This document shows, in pieces, positions 11,691-24,708 of a stretch of DNA of 64,000 nucleotides (position 1 is its first letter; every line of letters starts with the position of its first letter). Both the position numbers and the translations under genes were made by a program. The notes under the pieces are model-generated. The model did no database searches. It saw only the letters and a list, made by a program, of their open reading frames with translations, and had not been told where the DNA came from. This DNA comes from Voacanga thouarsii (taxonomy: Eukaryota > Streptophyta > Magnoliopsida > Gentianales > Apocynaceae): the NCBI GenBank assembly GCA_026120185.1, contig JANUWF010001220.1:62001-126000 (forward strand), read 5' to 3'.

Positions 11691-13198
11691 GGATCAAAGT
11701 TTTCTATAGAATGGAATAGATATTAACAAAGGTTAAAGGAAGATTGATGGTGGCTAGGGTTTGGTGTGAGTTTGGTTGAGAAAAGACATTAAGGGTTTTC
11801 AACTAAAGAAGATAATGACTTAAGGGATGGAATAAAGGAGCAGATAGATAGAGAAACATAAAAGAAGAATAGTGGATTTAGAGGGCATCAAGAACAATGG
11901 GAATGAGGATTTGTAGACAGTTGGGAAAGATAAAAGGTGTGATAGTAAGTAGTTGTGTCCCTTTGCAGCATTAGAGAAAGGACACAAAAAGATTAGCGAT
12001 GGACCTGCAGCATTTGCGTCATTTGTCGGTTAGATGATTATCTTAGTATTGGAAAAATAAACTTGATAGCCTTTAATTTTTTTTTATTTAAAAATCTAAC
12101 TTTTCCCTTCCAAGTAAAAAAACAATCCGGCTAATAATACCCTTATGTCTATTGATTAATTTCATCAATCACGTACTGTGCATGTCAATTTTAATAATAA
12201 TTTATCATTTCACATTACTTATTAAAATATTTCAATTGTTTTCATTTTATAAGTATTTTTCCTTTTTCTTTTTATTTCTTTTCTTCCTCTTCTCTTCTTA
12301 TCTAATGAACTACCTCACTCTAAGTTACTAAAGGCAATTATATTACCACTACTACCCCCGGTCGTTGTCTCCTTTAGAGTATGCACATTATTTTTTCTTT
12401 ATCCTTAATATGAATATCATGTTTTCTTCCTCCAACCTTCGAAGCCCCCTTCTTTAGCCAAACCTCCTCCTTTCCAAATCTCTCTCTTTCTCCAAAACCA
12501 TGCAATCTTTTTCAAATCCATAGTTCACTACCTATCACTATTGCCGATTTTATAGCCAATTACAAAAGGATAGTTTTTTATTCATAGGGCCAGCCAAAAG
12601 TGTCAACAAGATATGTTAAGGGCAAATTTGGCCATCAAAATCTTCCCAGACTTAGTTGATCACTTCGACCAACTGCAGGAGTCTTTTTTTTTACTCACCT
12701 TTAACATGGTAAGAGACATCAAAGCTTTAAGTTGGTACTATGTCATTTTGTAGCAGTTCTATTCACTAGTCCTACAATTTGAGAACATTGAATTTCACAT
12801 TGATTACATCATCTCTGACGATAACCCTTTATTCTCGCCCACCACCATCACTTTCTTATTTATCTCTTCCAATAAATCAATCGTTACAGTGCTACCAAGT
12901 TCGAGTTGCTTGTTCCAAGACTGTGGGGATGAACAATAAAGGCCACGAGCTCGGGGGGTTTCCAAGAAAGAGGAAGGAATGAGAAGGAAATGGTAGCAGA
13001 AGAATAGATAGTGGGCAGCATCTAAAGAATAGAGAAGAAAGAAGGGAGACAGGAGGAAGAAAAGAGGAAAAAAGAAAAGTAAAAAAGAAATATTCTAAAA
13101 ATATTTTTTTTAAAAAAAGAAAAATTAAACATTTAAAAAATAAATTTTCTAATATATGACCTAAGGGCATACCTTAATTTAGATAAGTCGAGATTTAA
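11691..13198. other. Unassigned, probably leader or LTR remains of the interrupted Gypsy
   Basis: No coding similarity recognised. It lies upstream of the minus-strand gag fragment, so it could hold the leader and LTR of that element, but I see no primer-binding site or LTR ends. Purine-rich (12950-13100) and pyrimidine-rich (12240-12500) tracts are present. Confidence 0.35.
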
Positions 13199-13376
13199 GG
13201 TTCATTTGATAAAAGTAAATTTTGAAATTTGAAATTTGAATATTTAAGTAATGAATTCTGAAAACTAATGTTTGAAGATTAAATTTTAAAATCTAAAGTC
13301 TAAATTTGAAATTTGAAGTCTGAATTAATTATTATTGATTTTAACACTATATTTTATTATAATTTAGATTAAATAT
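13199..13376. repeat. Left half of a short inverted-repeat (MITE-like) element
   Basis: Starts GGTTCATTTGATAA and continues with AATTTGAAATTTGAA-type sequence. The reverse complement of the right half (62118-62366) starts GGGCCTATTTAGCAA and includes ACTTAAATTTGAAGTTTGAA. The two lie immediately outside the two AATAT copies of the Tat element and look like halves of one AT-rich element. No target duplication was identified for it. Confidence 0.35.
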
Positions 13377-13829
13377 TATTTGCAAACAAAAAGGCTAGGG
13401 AACAGCTGGACAACTGATTGGTGAAAAGCTTGAGAAATGGTTAGATCACTTGGCCAACCGATCTGGGGTCATTTTAACTGGATGGTAGGACCGTTTGGGT
13501 TGGATTAGCTAGGCCAGCTGGATGATGAGCTCTAGACTTTTTAGAAATTTGAAGCCAAAAGGAAAAGGCCAAAAAATCAGTGATATAGGTAGGATTTTTT
13601 ACTAAATCAGAAACCATGTTCTTCTCAACTACTTCCATTAACATTGAGGGAAAATCATGGAGAGGGAAAGCTAGAAGTGGTGAATATAGAGGTAAAGAGT
13701 CATTAAATACAGCCAGAAGACGGAGAAGAAGGCAGACAAAGATATCAGAAGCATTCTCAAGCAAATTTTCTTATTTTACTGTCTTTCTAGAATTTTTCTA
13801 GCTTAGATTTATTTTGCTTTTAGTCATTT
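13377..13829 (+). repeat. Tat 5' LTR, first part
   Basis: Aligns along its length with 61399-61848 of the 3' LTR (for example GACAACTGATTGGTG and CTGGATGATGAGCTCTAGAC in both). The expected TG start is now TA. It is interrupted after AGTCATTT by the Tekay-like solo LTR. Confidence 0.9.
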
Positions 13830-14466
13830 TGTAATACCTTATAACTTTGCCTTAGGAAAATTAAGATAATTAATATTATGTTATGTAGTCGTTTAATTAT
13901 TTACGTCATTGTATTATTTTGAACCTTATATGAATATCAATGGTGTAATATCCTACAAATTTTACTATTAGAAATAAGATAATTAAATTTTATTTTTACT
14001 AATTAATTGGATTAATTGTGTGTTCTTTTTGCTTAAATCATTATTTGAGATTTCTTAGAGAAAATAAGTGAAAGCAATGTGACTATATGCTTGTTACATG
14101 GAAAAATGATTTATCATCCTTAATTAAATTATTATAATGTACCTAAATATTATAACAGTGATTTTTTTTTTAGAGAACATAATTTCTTGAACAATCAAAT
14201 TTTGTGGTAAAGCTAGTTTTGGTTTTTAATCAACTAGAAGTCTTGGTCAAAATTTAATACTAAGACCAATTTTGACTACTTGACCCATTTAAATTATTTG
14301 ATCCAAAAGAATTCAAGATCCATGAACCATTTTGACCTATTTAAATGAATTTCTACCAAGAATTTCAAATAAATTTTGTCACATAAAAACATATAAAATC
14401 TTAGCCCTTAAATTTAGGGTGTATTCAAATAATTTCACCTCAACTTTTAGATTAAATGAGCCCTAG

Positions 14467-14474
14467 TATAAAAG
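14467..14474 (+). promoter_or_regulatory. Candidate TATA box of solo LTR A
   Basis: TATAAAAG followed by a long pyrimidine-rich tract (14474-14560), the usual layout of a plant core promoter. The reading as the LTR promoter is inference. Confidence 0.45.
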
Positions 14475-16891
14475 CTTTTTTTTTTCTTCCTTCTCTTTTC
14501 CCCTCCAAGGCCAACTGCCCTCTCTTCTTCTTCATCTTCTTGCTGTCGGCTGTGTCTCAATCCTTTGCTGTTGGTTTCATTGTGACCCAGAGGAAACAAT
14601 TTCCTCTTGTCCCTTGTTGCTGTCCGCAACCTTGTGCAAAAGGAGACAACTTCTTCTTCTTATTCTTCTTCTTCTTCTTGCTGCTACTAGATATTTGATG
14701 ACCAAGAGGAAACAATTACCTTATGTCCATTCTTGCTATCGGCCAGCTTCTTCTTGATTAGAGGTGCTCAAAACCCAACTGTCAAAGAGGTGAGCCAAAG
14801 AGCATTTCCCTTCACAAAATCTACTGTTCAAAAATCTACTGGTTCTATCCAACTTGGTGTGATTTGATTTTGTTGACATTTTTGTATGATTTAATGATGC
14901 AGAAATGATACCTCTGTGTTGGAGGCATGTTGTATAATGTGAAAAAGAGGTCTTTTGTGCTGAGAAATTCATTTCCTATTTTAGATTCTTGAAAACTGAA
15001 AAAAAAAATTGCAGGTTTTTGTCCAGCTTGAAAGATCTATTTTCTTTGACATTTTGGTGTGATTTAGTGATGTAGAGATGTTTCATTTATGCTTGAGATA
15101 TGTTATGTGTTGTATAATTAAGGTCCTTTGTGTTAAATAAATCCATTCTCTATGTTATATTGAGGAAAAGCTGAAATGCTATGAGTTGTGTTCAGCCTTG
15201 TGAAGTTTGAGTTTAATACTAGTTTTTATGCATGATTTTGTCAAAGGGATGTTGGAGGCATAATGTAGTCTTGTTGTGCTATGTATGGATGATTATATAT
15301 GTAGTGGGTGAAGAATTTTGACATTGTTAAGAAGTTTATGGTGGTAACAAGAAAATCGAGGGTTGCTAGTTTGGTTGTATAATGAAATAGGTGTTGTTTT
15401 GGAGCTAAGGGTTTGTAAAGGGCATGCTAGATTTTGTATCTCTGAGCATTAAATTATGTGTTAGCACTTTTATGGTAGGAGATTTGCATAAAATTAATGA
15501 AGAAAACTCACCTTAATGACTCTTACACAAATCCTGCCTAAGCTGTTACAAAACCACTGTGCAAAGAGCCATTTTCAAACCCCTGAAAATCCCCTTTATT
15601 GATTGCATGATTTTTACATAGAAACTTCAAGATGTTATTATGATTTTAGAAGAAGAATCACCAAACAATCTTTTGTAATTTGTGAGATATGAATTTTTCA
15701 AAATCATTGCTCAAAGTTGATTACTGTTCATGAGGGTCTTTATGTAAAAATTGTTTGAGGCATTTTTTGAAGAAATCTTAGGGAGATAAATACATCACAA
15801 TTTACCTAACATACTAAGGTACTAGATGGGAGTTTTCATTGAACAATAAAATGATTTTCTCAATTAAATAGGTGGATATTTATGACCCCTATTTATGTTG
15901 AAAACAGAGTTTGGTATTTGAAGTAGAAAAATAGATTTTACAAGGTGTTTAGAATTATTAGGGATATATTTGTGAGGGCTTTGATGATTTTAAAGGAGTT
16001 TATAATTGTACGTAATGAAACCCCATGCTTTGCAAAATAAAACTTTGTAAAGGACTTTTAATCTTGCAAGATTACTTGATGTCATGATGTACTTGGTGAG
16101 ATGAATTGGTGAATGAGTTGCTTGGTTAATTAAGGGTTGGTTTGATTAATTAGGGTTTGCATGGTTGATTAAGCTTTTGCATGACTAATTAGGGTTTACA
16201 TGGATAATTACGATTTTGCGTTATAATTAGGAATTTATGATAATCAAGGCTTTGTTTGGCTATTTATGTTGATAGTGAAATCGGGACACTTATACTGTAT
16301 GAATTTGTGGATATGTTAGCAAGCTATTAAATTTTGCAATGGAATGCTTTACCCTAGACTTAAGTTTTATCGCTAAGCACTTTTAGAATTACTTAAAACC
16401 TAAGTAATTCCCTAATTATCCTAGGGATTTAATTAATACTTTATTTGGAGTGCTATATATAGGAATTAATTCCTAAATGTTGTATATATGATAGACGTGG
16501 CGGATATAGGCAAATGAGGAGAAGCGAGATCTTAAATTAAGTGATGGAGATTACCTATCCTTGGACATGGTAAGTCCTTGCATCTCAAGCATATTTTTGA
16601 AATACATGTTATGAAATGCAAAATCCATGCAAAAATACAATGTCCAGATTGTGCAAAATTTGCATTCAAATGAATATATACTATATGTATAATTTCATGA
16701 AATGGCATATAAATTATTATTTAAAAAAAAGGTATGTCACTTTGAAAAAAATACTATGCATGAAAATAATGCTTATTACAAGCAATGACTCTATTATGAT
16801 ATTACGATCTACTCATGCATAAGTATTTATGAGAAGCTTTCACGAGTATTATAATTATGAATTGGAGCCATGCATCAAATATACATGACAC

Positions 16892-18717
16892 TGTTGGGAT
16901 GTATGCCCTCTTAGACTAGGTTTCTGATGTAAAAAAAATCGAATGTTTTAATAAAAGAATTTATTTTCAGAAATTATTTGTAAATTTACAATTTAATTTG
17001 TGCACAATTACGTTTGGAAAAGACTCATTATGTTTAAGTAAGTGGTCCATGTGAATGGAGGTCTTTCATAGTAAGACATAGATCATGGGTTATTTAACAT
17101 ATAAACTTTTGTTTTTAACTGATTAATAAGAATGGGAATCTCGTCATGTTTAGGTTATTATATTGTGAATTCTAAATGGGGAATGGCTTACCTTTAGCCA
17201 GTGAGTAGTCCATTCACTTCATGACATAAGCGTATTTCGAATACGTAAAACATGACATATAGTAGTGGTTTCTAAAAATACTATATGGTAGAAACCTAGA
17301 CTACTACCGCTACAGCGTGGATTAGTACTCTACGACTTGAGTATGAGTTGGTGGTCTGACAAAGTTGGAAGAATATGCCTTGATATGCTGTAGTTGAGGT
17401 TCTATCATAGGGCCAATATACTTGCATGTTGGGTATGTGTGACTAGTTAGTTAAGACAAACTTGTACAAGATAGTTTCTATACTACATTGCCCATTGTGA
17501 TTGTCTGAATAATCTAAATATTCAGGACCCTGGGAAACATGACATGGATGTTTGCTTTAGGGTAACTCCCTTGGAAAGCGGAAACAATTCAGGAAGTCGT
17601 GGATCATTGGACTAGAGGCCTAAAGATGGTAAATGTCATTTAAAGAGGTGTTAGTACATTTCTTCCTCTCTGAATGTACGACGATGTATAGAGGGGTATT
17701 TTAGTCATTGCACCTGTAGGTTGGAGACTTTGCTAAAGCAACACTGTCATTGGGGTCAATATTTCCTTATGGTGATATTAGAAAATATTTAAAATGTAAA
17801 ATACAACTATTTATATGAAAAGGGTATTTTGGTCATTTTAGTAGCCAATGCGGTGTGTTTTTTGGTCCCCAATATAGACCGTGAGTCCTAATTAAATACG
17901 GGCTAAGGAATTAAATTAAATTAAATTAAATTTATTTTATTTAAGTAGCCTGATTTAATTTTTGGGCTAGAATAAATAAAGGTCAATTGAGAGAGAGAAT
18001 TAATTAAATTAGTTTAGTGGGTTAATTAATTATTCAGGGCTTTGGCCCAGTTTGAATAATTAGGGATTAACTTGGGACTAAACTGATTTAGGCTTATTTA
18101 ATTGGACTGGTTTATTTGGGCTGAAAAAATTAATTATTTGTTGGGCCATTAAGTTGGTTCTAACTAGAATAATTAATTAAGCCCAAAAGGTTAAACTAAG
18201 AGTCCAATGACCTAATCCAGTTTAACATAGGGTTTTATTTAGGTTAAACAAGAGGATTGGAAATAACATCGTGGTTACAGAACACACAATCTAAGAGACG
18301 GCTTCTTCTCTGTGGAAAAGCCCAGGCATCTCTCTCTCTCTCTCTCTCTCCAAAAAATTCCCTAACCTGTTAGTTGTTCACCAAACGGTAGTTAAACAGG
18401 CCATATACTGGAAGACCGAGAGTTCGGCATTCACATACATGCAAAGGCAGAGTAGGAGGCTTGCAGGAATCGCACCAGAGGCTTCTACCAGCACACCTAC
18501 CCCGGTTGTGCACGTTTCAGTCCAGTCACCTTTGAGAACCAGAAAGAGAGGTAAAAATTTTAAAATCATGGGATTTGGACAGGGCGCAACTGGCGCCGGC
18601 TAGGGTAGCCGAAGCCGACGCCAGCCCTGTCCTGGAATCCCTATTCTTGTGTTTTTTCAATTTTTTTATATTCGCTTCCGCTGCGTGCCCTGTGTTTTCC
18701 CGCTTTCCGTGCCTTCA
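16892..18717 (+). mobile_element. Copia solo LTR (same family as Copia-1)
   Basis: Starts TGTTGGGATGTATGCCCTCT, ends GCCTTCA and is flanked by GACAC (16887-16891 and 18718-18722). It aligns with the 2045-bp LTRs of Copia-1 (30898-32942, 38672-40716), sharing for instance TAGACTAGGTTTCT, GCGTATTTCGAATACGTA, CTACTACCGCTACAGCGTGG and TATTTTGGTCATTTTAG. It is clearly older or from another subfamily. The 1826-bp length reflects indels. It keeps a short reading frame near its 3' end. A (TC)n run is at 18329-18351. Confidence 0.92.
18439..18603 (+). CDS. Short LTR reading frame, MQxxxSRRLAG type (54 codons)
   Basis: Starts MQRQSRRLAGIAPEAS, continues through VQSPLRTRKRGK and ends at TAG (18601-18603). 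The same start, the SRRLAG..PEAS block and the VQS...R..K block appear in the Copia-1 LTR frames at 32717-32818 and 40491-40649, although the surrounding DNA has diverged. The peptide is basic, with no signal peptide or membrane segment. Function unknown. It may be a short leader frame of the retroelement RNA. Confidence 0.4.
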   Translation: MQRQSRRLAGIAPEASTSTPTPVVHVSVQSPLRTRKRGKNFKIMGFGQGATGAG

Positions 18718-19862
18718 GACACATGGAAATTCACTTATGCATTTCATGCATGATAAATATTGAAAAAACCATGAAATGAGTTTTATAAGTATTAGCTCCA
18801 AATGTTATGGCTTTGGTGAACTGTGAGAAATAAACTTATGATCCTCGAATAAATTGTCGAACGTATATAGAAAGGTTTGTTTTGGAAACCTTTGGGAAGA
18901 TAATGGTGGTTTTGATTTTAGTCGGGTTGAGACTTGGGGATCTACTTCAAAAGACTAAAATAATTTTATAAATAATTTAATTATTCCATATCAAAATAGC
19001 GAACTCTTGAACCATTAAATTAAGGACATTGAGATCTCAATAGGCAAGACTATAGGACTAGCTTTCGTTAGATTAGGAAAGAGTTTTAGTAGATTGGTCA
19101 TCTCCAGAAAGCTGCCTTTTTCTAAACGGGCCAATAGTTCTACTAGCTGAGCATGGTCCTTATTTAGCAACATGGTTTCCAATGGGAGTCGAAGGACGGA
19201 CGTGGGACATTCAATATAATTTATATAAGGGAGATGGCGGGGTATTCTATCGGTACGGGTATCTTATTAATACATGGGATATGGTTCGATACTGAGTTCA
19301 AGACTTTTGAAGAATGAACTTTATGTTCTAGAAATGTTTTATGAACAATTTTACATGACAAAATATTTATTTTTGCAATCTACTAGTTTTGTAATTGTTG
19401 GATCTCCCCAAAATTATAATGTATTTGAAATATGAAAATTTAAATGAATGTGTATCTGTTCAAGTCTACTTTACTCATGCATCATAACATGGAATTTGGA
19501 AAATTGTGACACAAATTCACACACTTCAGACTGACTGAGAATTTTATAATCTCACACGACTTTTCTAATCATATTTTTAGGGTAAGATAAATTTATCAAG
19601 ACTGAAGGCTAAAGCACTCTCTTATAATAACTATAATCTTGGTACAATATTTCTTTTATTAATTCATATGTTGGGAGTATTATTTTGGAGACCTATCTCA
19701 TGCAAGAATTATAATAGTCGTAATTTAAAGTTTTAGTTTTGTAATGACTTATCTTTTATTTATTTATTTATTTTTATCGCGTTATATAGACCTCTAGTCC
19801 GAAGGACAGAGCGATATCCCCAACCTGTTTGGGTTACGTATGTAGTAGGGTGTTACACATTT

Positions 19863-20096
19863 AATTTCTATTCTATTACTTTACCATAGTTCCCTCAATG
19901 TTTGAGAAAAATTTGCTTGTACATTCGAGATAATTTACATCTCAAAGTTATAAAAGATCTCTTTTGGTTTCATTCATTATTGTGACAAAAAGATTCATTG
20001 AGTGTTAGTCGATCCACACTAAAGTTTTAGCTTTTGTTCTGCTGAATAGCACACTTTTTGGTCGATCGAATAGCTTGGATTTTTAGGCAGCCAACA
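19863..20096 (+). repeat. Tat 5' LTR, second part
   Basis: Continues the LTR after the insertion: TTTGAGAAAAATTTGCTTGT and the CCAACA end match the 3' LTR at 61909-62117. Confidence 0.9.
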
Positions 20097-20100
20097 CCAT

Positions 20101-20130
20101 TTGGCATTAAGAATGGAATCACTCTGAGGT
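20101..20130 (+). other. Degenerate Tat primer-binding site
   Basis: TTGGCATTAAGAATGGAATC begins 4 bases after the LTR, with CACTCTGAG following. It keeps the TTGGC, GGAA and CACT landmarks of the primer site usual in Tat elements (TTGGCGCCGTCTGTGGGAA type) but several middle positions are changed. The sequence from here to 20355 is leader without coding signal. Confidence 0.5.
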
Positions 20131-20355
20131 GAGCTTGTTTAATCACTTCATGCTATTGTACTTTGGAAAGATTTCCACAAATATGGAATTTGGCAATGAT
20201 GCTACCATAAGTTAGCATGACGATGTACAATAATCATCGGCTAGTGCTGACGCAAATGCTCATCAAACTTCCCTTGTTGCAATCTGACTGTAGTTTGACG
20301 AAAGTACGGGTTAATGCTAATTTTGATTTAGCAATTTACTATTATTTTTAAGCCA

Positions 20356-22070
20356 ATGTTGCAAAATAAACTTCATGCATTAACGGAGCATAGGATGAGT
20401 GTTCCAATAGCTACACCACCCTCTATAGAAGCCAGTGTAGTTCCTCAGTATTTATATTTTGAGAACGTAACTATTGCTCGTAGAGAACCAAGGCCATTCT
20501 CCAATAGTTCAAGACTTAGGGCCGCTACCCTAGTAAACATTGGAGATAACCCAACAAGGACTACTGCTTATTCTAAGTTGGGTGGAATCAATTCAGTTTT
20601 TCCAGTCGGCCAGTCAAGCAATGAAATATACCAAGTGGCTGTTGAAAATATGTTCATCCTAGTTTATGTAAGGGGAAAGTGCCTCCTCTTTCCAGGAGGG
20701 AAACCCAGTGTACCTTACGGAGGGTTTACATTAGCATTTACCAGTGAATCAATCCCCATAGCTCCTGGGATCTATCCACCATTTAATGTCACTTCAACAA
20801 ATAATCCTCCAGTTTGTCCTAATCCTAGCCCACCTAGGGTTTGTTATGGGACAAACTTTTCACTAATAGCACCTCAAAATACCAATGTCCTAGATGCTCA
20901 TAGAAAGGTTGTTCTTCAGCTAAGAAGTTTGGCTGGTCAAGTAATAAATGACCAACAAACTCCTGTTCAACCTTAGATGGTTAATCTTCAGTAACAGTTA
21001 GATTCCCAGGTGATTGTTGTCGTCTTGATGAAGTATTTTGGTTTAAATATTATTGGTTTTGAAAAGTCTGTATACAGGAAGTCATGCCCTAAATGGATTA
21101 ATTTTGCCATTCTACTTCTTAGGGAATTTAAATTACTCAATTTCACTACATTCTCTGAAAATGATGAGAAGACCACGATGGAATACATTGGGAGGTTTAC
21201 TACCCAATAAGATGAGTTAGGTAGTAATGAATATCACAAAATGCAACTCTTTCCTTTGTCTTTGACCAAGGCAGCATTTTCTTGCTACACTAATTTATCG
21301 CCAAATTTGGTGCCTATTGGGGTGAATGGAATGGTTATTCCATAAACGATTCTATCGGCCAATCCTGGATGCTGATTTGCTTATTGTTAAATAGAAGGTT
21401 GGATATAGTTTCTAGTATGTTTCAAAAGATTGAAAGGAAAATATTCCACTTTGTTGCTAGAGTCCGAATATGCAAGGATTGCAGTTGGCCAGATGCATCC
21501 TGAGCTAAAAAATGCATTCATTTTGCAAGATTTTTCTAATCTTTTCGAGTTGGCATCACATGTAGTTTGAATTGATGAAGAGTTTATCAAAGAAAAAGAA
21601 AAGAGGAGCAAGGTTCAGTTAAAAACCCAGTGCTGATATCCATTGTTGATGATATATCTGAGATAGAGGAGAATCAAGTCGGTGAAGTTATGGTAGCTAA
21701 ATTTATTGTTGAAAAAACTTATATGTGTCCAGCTTTGAAATCGGCCAGAGAAAAGGAGATTACCAAGCATGATAGAAAAGATGCTAGAGATGGTTATTTG
21801 TTCGATATCACAAGGGTGGACTAGATCTTTGATCATCTCTTAAAGGATAAACAGATTAAATTATCCTAGGGCCAACAAATCCTCTAATTTAAAGAGCTCA
21901 GGGAAAAAAGGTGTTGTAAATGATATAAAACGTTTACTCATACTACCAACAATTATTTTATCTTCATGAATGCTATCCAGAAAGCTATCCAAGAAAGACA
22001 ACTTAAGTTTGCAGATAAGGTAGCCACACAATCCTTGGTTGACTCAGATCCTTTTGGGTACCAAAAGTAA
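20356..22070 (+). pseudogene. Tat gag, decayed
   Basis: Capsid/nucleocapsid precursor of the Tat retrotransposon. An open stretch of 206 codons (20356-20976) encodes a proline- and asparagine-rich N-terminal region that I do not recognise beyond its position. After the stop, the capsid core is readable: YRKSCPKWINFAILLLREFK (about 21073-21132), FTTFSENDEKTTMEYIGRFT (about 21142-21200), then LFPLSLTKAAFSCYTNL. The nucleocapsid end reads TFTHTTNNYFIFMNAIQKAI and QERQLKFADKVATQSLVDSD (about 21930-22050). Tat gags normally have a cysteine at the Y of NNY, so the zinc-binding motif is broken. Stops at 20974 and 21208 and frame changes make it non-functional. Confidence 0.75.
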
Positions 22071-22605
22071 ATAAGGTAGTTGACTTGAGATATCAACTAA
22101 ATGAATATTGAGCATACTTGAGGAAAAAGATAGACTTGGAGGAAAAGCCGCAGGGTGTTTCTTTTATGTTTCGAAGATTGAGACCAAAATTCACCAAGTT
22201 CCTTCCACAACAACAACAAAAGAATATGGCATTCCATGTTAAGAACGGACATGTGACATTACACATTTTAGCCCTTTCCATCAATGATTCGACAGTATGG
22301 AACCAATCAACTATGATTTCCGAACTTAAAAGTATTGGTTAAAACGTAAAAGGGCCTACAATAGATTTAAGGTATGACAACTTGGAGAATCAGTTGGATC
22401 ATCAGATAGGTCGATCAATATCATTGGAATATTACTTTTGGAGTTCAGCAAGAAAAGAAACAACCAAATATTAATTGGTAATGTGGTTGTCTCAGTGCGA
22501 GAAGAAGCCAAATGGGTTGAATCGCAAGAGTTGCCTAACTACAGATTCCCTCATCTCATGTAGTTTCCTAAACTAACAAATGATATAACAAATCACCTCT
22601 GATCT
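22071..22605 (+). pseudogene. Tat gag-protease linker, decayed
   Basis: Coding-like but fragmented, with short frames only (for example 22118-22342). It sits between the gag tail and the protease. No domain is assigned. Confidence 0.4.
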
Positions 22606-23001
22606 TTGTACTTAACAACTCATCTAGATGGAAAGATAATCAACAAGGTATTTAATAATGGAGGAGTCATTCTGAATGTGATGTCAATCGACACCTTGAA
22701 AAGATTAGGAAAGTTTAAGAATGATTTGATTTATACTAATATGCAAATGACCAATTTCACTAGAGATGCCACTTTGACACTAGGAGTCCTTTTGGTTGAT
22801 CTAACAGCGGGAACAAACACCAACTCTACTGCCTTCTTTGTGATAGATATCAAGCATTCTTATTCCTTATTACTGAAAAGAGATTGGATACACGCTAACC
22901 AATGTTTGATATCTATGCTTTATCAAATGCTCATATTCTGGAACAGAGACAAGATAGAAATTGTACAGGGAGATCTAAATCCTTTTAAGGCAGCAGTCTG
23001 A
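22606..23001 (+). pseudogene. Tat aspartic protease, decayed
   Basis: An open stretch of 131 codons with the retropepsin layout of Gypsy elements: KVFNNGGVILNVMSIDTLKR at about 22645-22704, where the family has a D-x-G catalytic motif that is replaced by NNGG here, then LTLGVLLVDLTAGTNTNSTA and the end block YSLLLKRDWIH (about 22861-22893), where the family usually has a glycine before RDW. Loss of the catalytic aspartate would inactivate the enzyme that cleaves the gag-pol precursor. Confidence 0.7.
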
Positions 23002-23369
23002 ATGTTAGAAGCTTGTTTTACTCCCCAGCCATTAAACTAATTAAGGTGGTAACGGATAGCTATACAACATGCCTCATTTCTCGAGACGATTTTCATTTGG
23101 AGCTTTACAGTGGCCTCGGTATTGCCATAGTGGACATCTTCGATCACCTGACTGTACTCAAGGCCAAACAAAGAGTCAGTCACTTGCTGGTTAAAGGGCA
23201 GGACATATCATTAGCCAGTTAAATTCGCTGCTTGAAATGAAAGGGGAATTTGTCCTTAGAATAGTACTAAGTTTCATGCCACAAGATCCTATGATCACGG
23301 TTAATCTCTTCGACTTTTGGGGATCACGGATGACTAAGATTAGTTTTCTCTTAACAGAATAATAGCGAA

Positions 23370-24708
23370 GACAGCCGATGGACCTTATTCAAAACTCTCA
23401 TGATCGTTTTGTGTGGTATTATCATGAGATGCCTGGTCTATACAAATAGATCATAGAGCACCTCTCACCAATTAAGAAGGATTTTAAGCTACACAAACAA
23501 CCAAACAAGTATTTCCAACCTGAACTTATTCCGAAAAATAAAGAGGAGATTGAACAGCTACTAGGATATAGTTTCATCCAAGTTCCTCAATATACAGAAT
23601 GGGTGTCCAACACTGTTCTAGTAATTAAGAAGAATGGCCAATTACATATTTGTATTGACTTTGAAATCTGATTCTGGCCATACGCAAAGATAAGTATACC
23701 ATGCTGATGGTGTACATGTTGGTGGATATCGCAGCTGGATATGAGTTGTTAAGTTTTATAGATGGTATATAGGATATAATCAAATATTTATAGCTGAATA
23801 TAATGTTTACAAAATAGCTTTTTGTTGTCTTGGTGCCATTAGCCGGTTAGAATGGGCAGTTATGTTATTCGGCTCAAGAACGCTGGGGCTGCATTTTAGA
23901 GAGCCATAGACATGATCTTCCATGATATTATTGGAGTTTGTATGGAAGTTTACATTGATAATTTAGTAGTTAAGTCAATCAATTTTGAGAAACATCTGAA
24001 AGACCTTGAGAGAGCATTCGACAGGATGAGGAAGCACAAATTAAAGATAAATCCAAACAAGCATGCATTTGGCATTAAGATAGGAAATTTTCTCGACTTT
24101 CTGGTTCATCAAAAAGATATTGAAGTAGACAACAATAAAACCAAAGCCATTCTGGAAGGCAAGCCTTATTAAAATAAGAAAACGCTCCAAAGTCTGCTTA
24201 GAAAGATTAATTTTCTCAGACGTTTCATTGTTAATTCTACCGACAAGATGAGGCAATTCATGGCCTTATTAAAATTGAAATGCACCGGCCAATTCATGTA
24301 GGTAAAAGAACAACAGGTTGCCTTCAAACAAATAAAAAGCTATCTGGCCAAGCCACCCATCTCTGTTCCTCCCAGAACAGACACACCCCTAAAATTGTAT
24401 ATATCAGTGGTAGATGAGTCAATTGGTTGCCTACTAGCACAAAACAACCTACATGGCATGGAATGAGCAGTATATTATCTTAGCCACACCTTAAATTGCC
24501 CAAAAATCAGATTTGCATCGGTTGAAAAGTTATGTCTCTCTTTCTTCTATGCATGTACTAAACTTGAATATTATCTTCTTCTTACAGAGATTCATGTTGT
24601 TTGTAAAGTAGACATTATTCTTTTTTGATGAATCAGCTAGTGTTACAAGGGTGGTTGATAAAATAGGCTGTCAAATTGGCGGCCTTTATTCGAAAGTACA
24701 TTTTATTA
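23370..24708 (+). pseudogene. Tat reverse transcriptase and RNase H, decayed and cut
   Basis: Copies element RNA into DNA in the virus-like particle. Readable blocks: HLSPIKKDFKLHKQ, GYSFIQVPQYTEWVSNTVLV then IKKNGQ (about 23565-23642), and the catalytic block MEVYIDNLVVKS (about 23942-23977). Gypsy RTs have Y-x-D-D, and here the second aspartate is asparagine (AAT at 23960-23962). Then KLKINPNKHAFG, LLRKINFLRRFIV and the RNase H part LKLYISVVDESIGCLLAQ (about 24392-24445). Stops and frameshifts are frequent, notably between 23660 and 23900. The frame breaks off at 24708 in RNase H where Athila-like LTR sequence begins. The rest of pol resumes at 56876. Confidence 0.85.

Larger units (their letters stand above)
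13830..19857 (+). mobile_element. Tekay-like Gypsy solo LTR A, itself interrupted
   Basis: Begins TGTAATACC, ends GGGTGTTACA and is flanked by CATTT (13825-13829 and 19858-19862). Without the nested Copia LTR it is about 4.2 kb. It has no coding capacity, no internal primer site and no second LTR, so it is read as a solo LTR left by LTR-LTR recombination. Its last 70 bases (GACCTCTAGTCCGAAGGACA onward) match the corresponding end of solo LTR B (44272-47631, opposite strand). The ends and LTR length fit the Tekay/Del chromovirus group. That lineage call is inference without a linked pol gene. Confidence 0.8.
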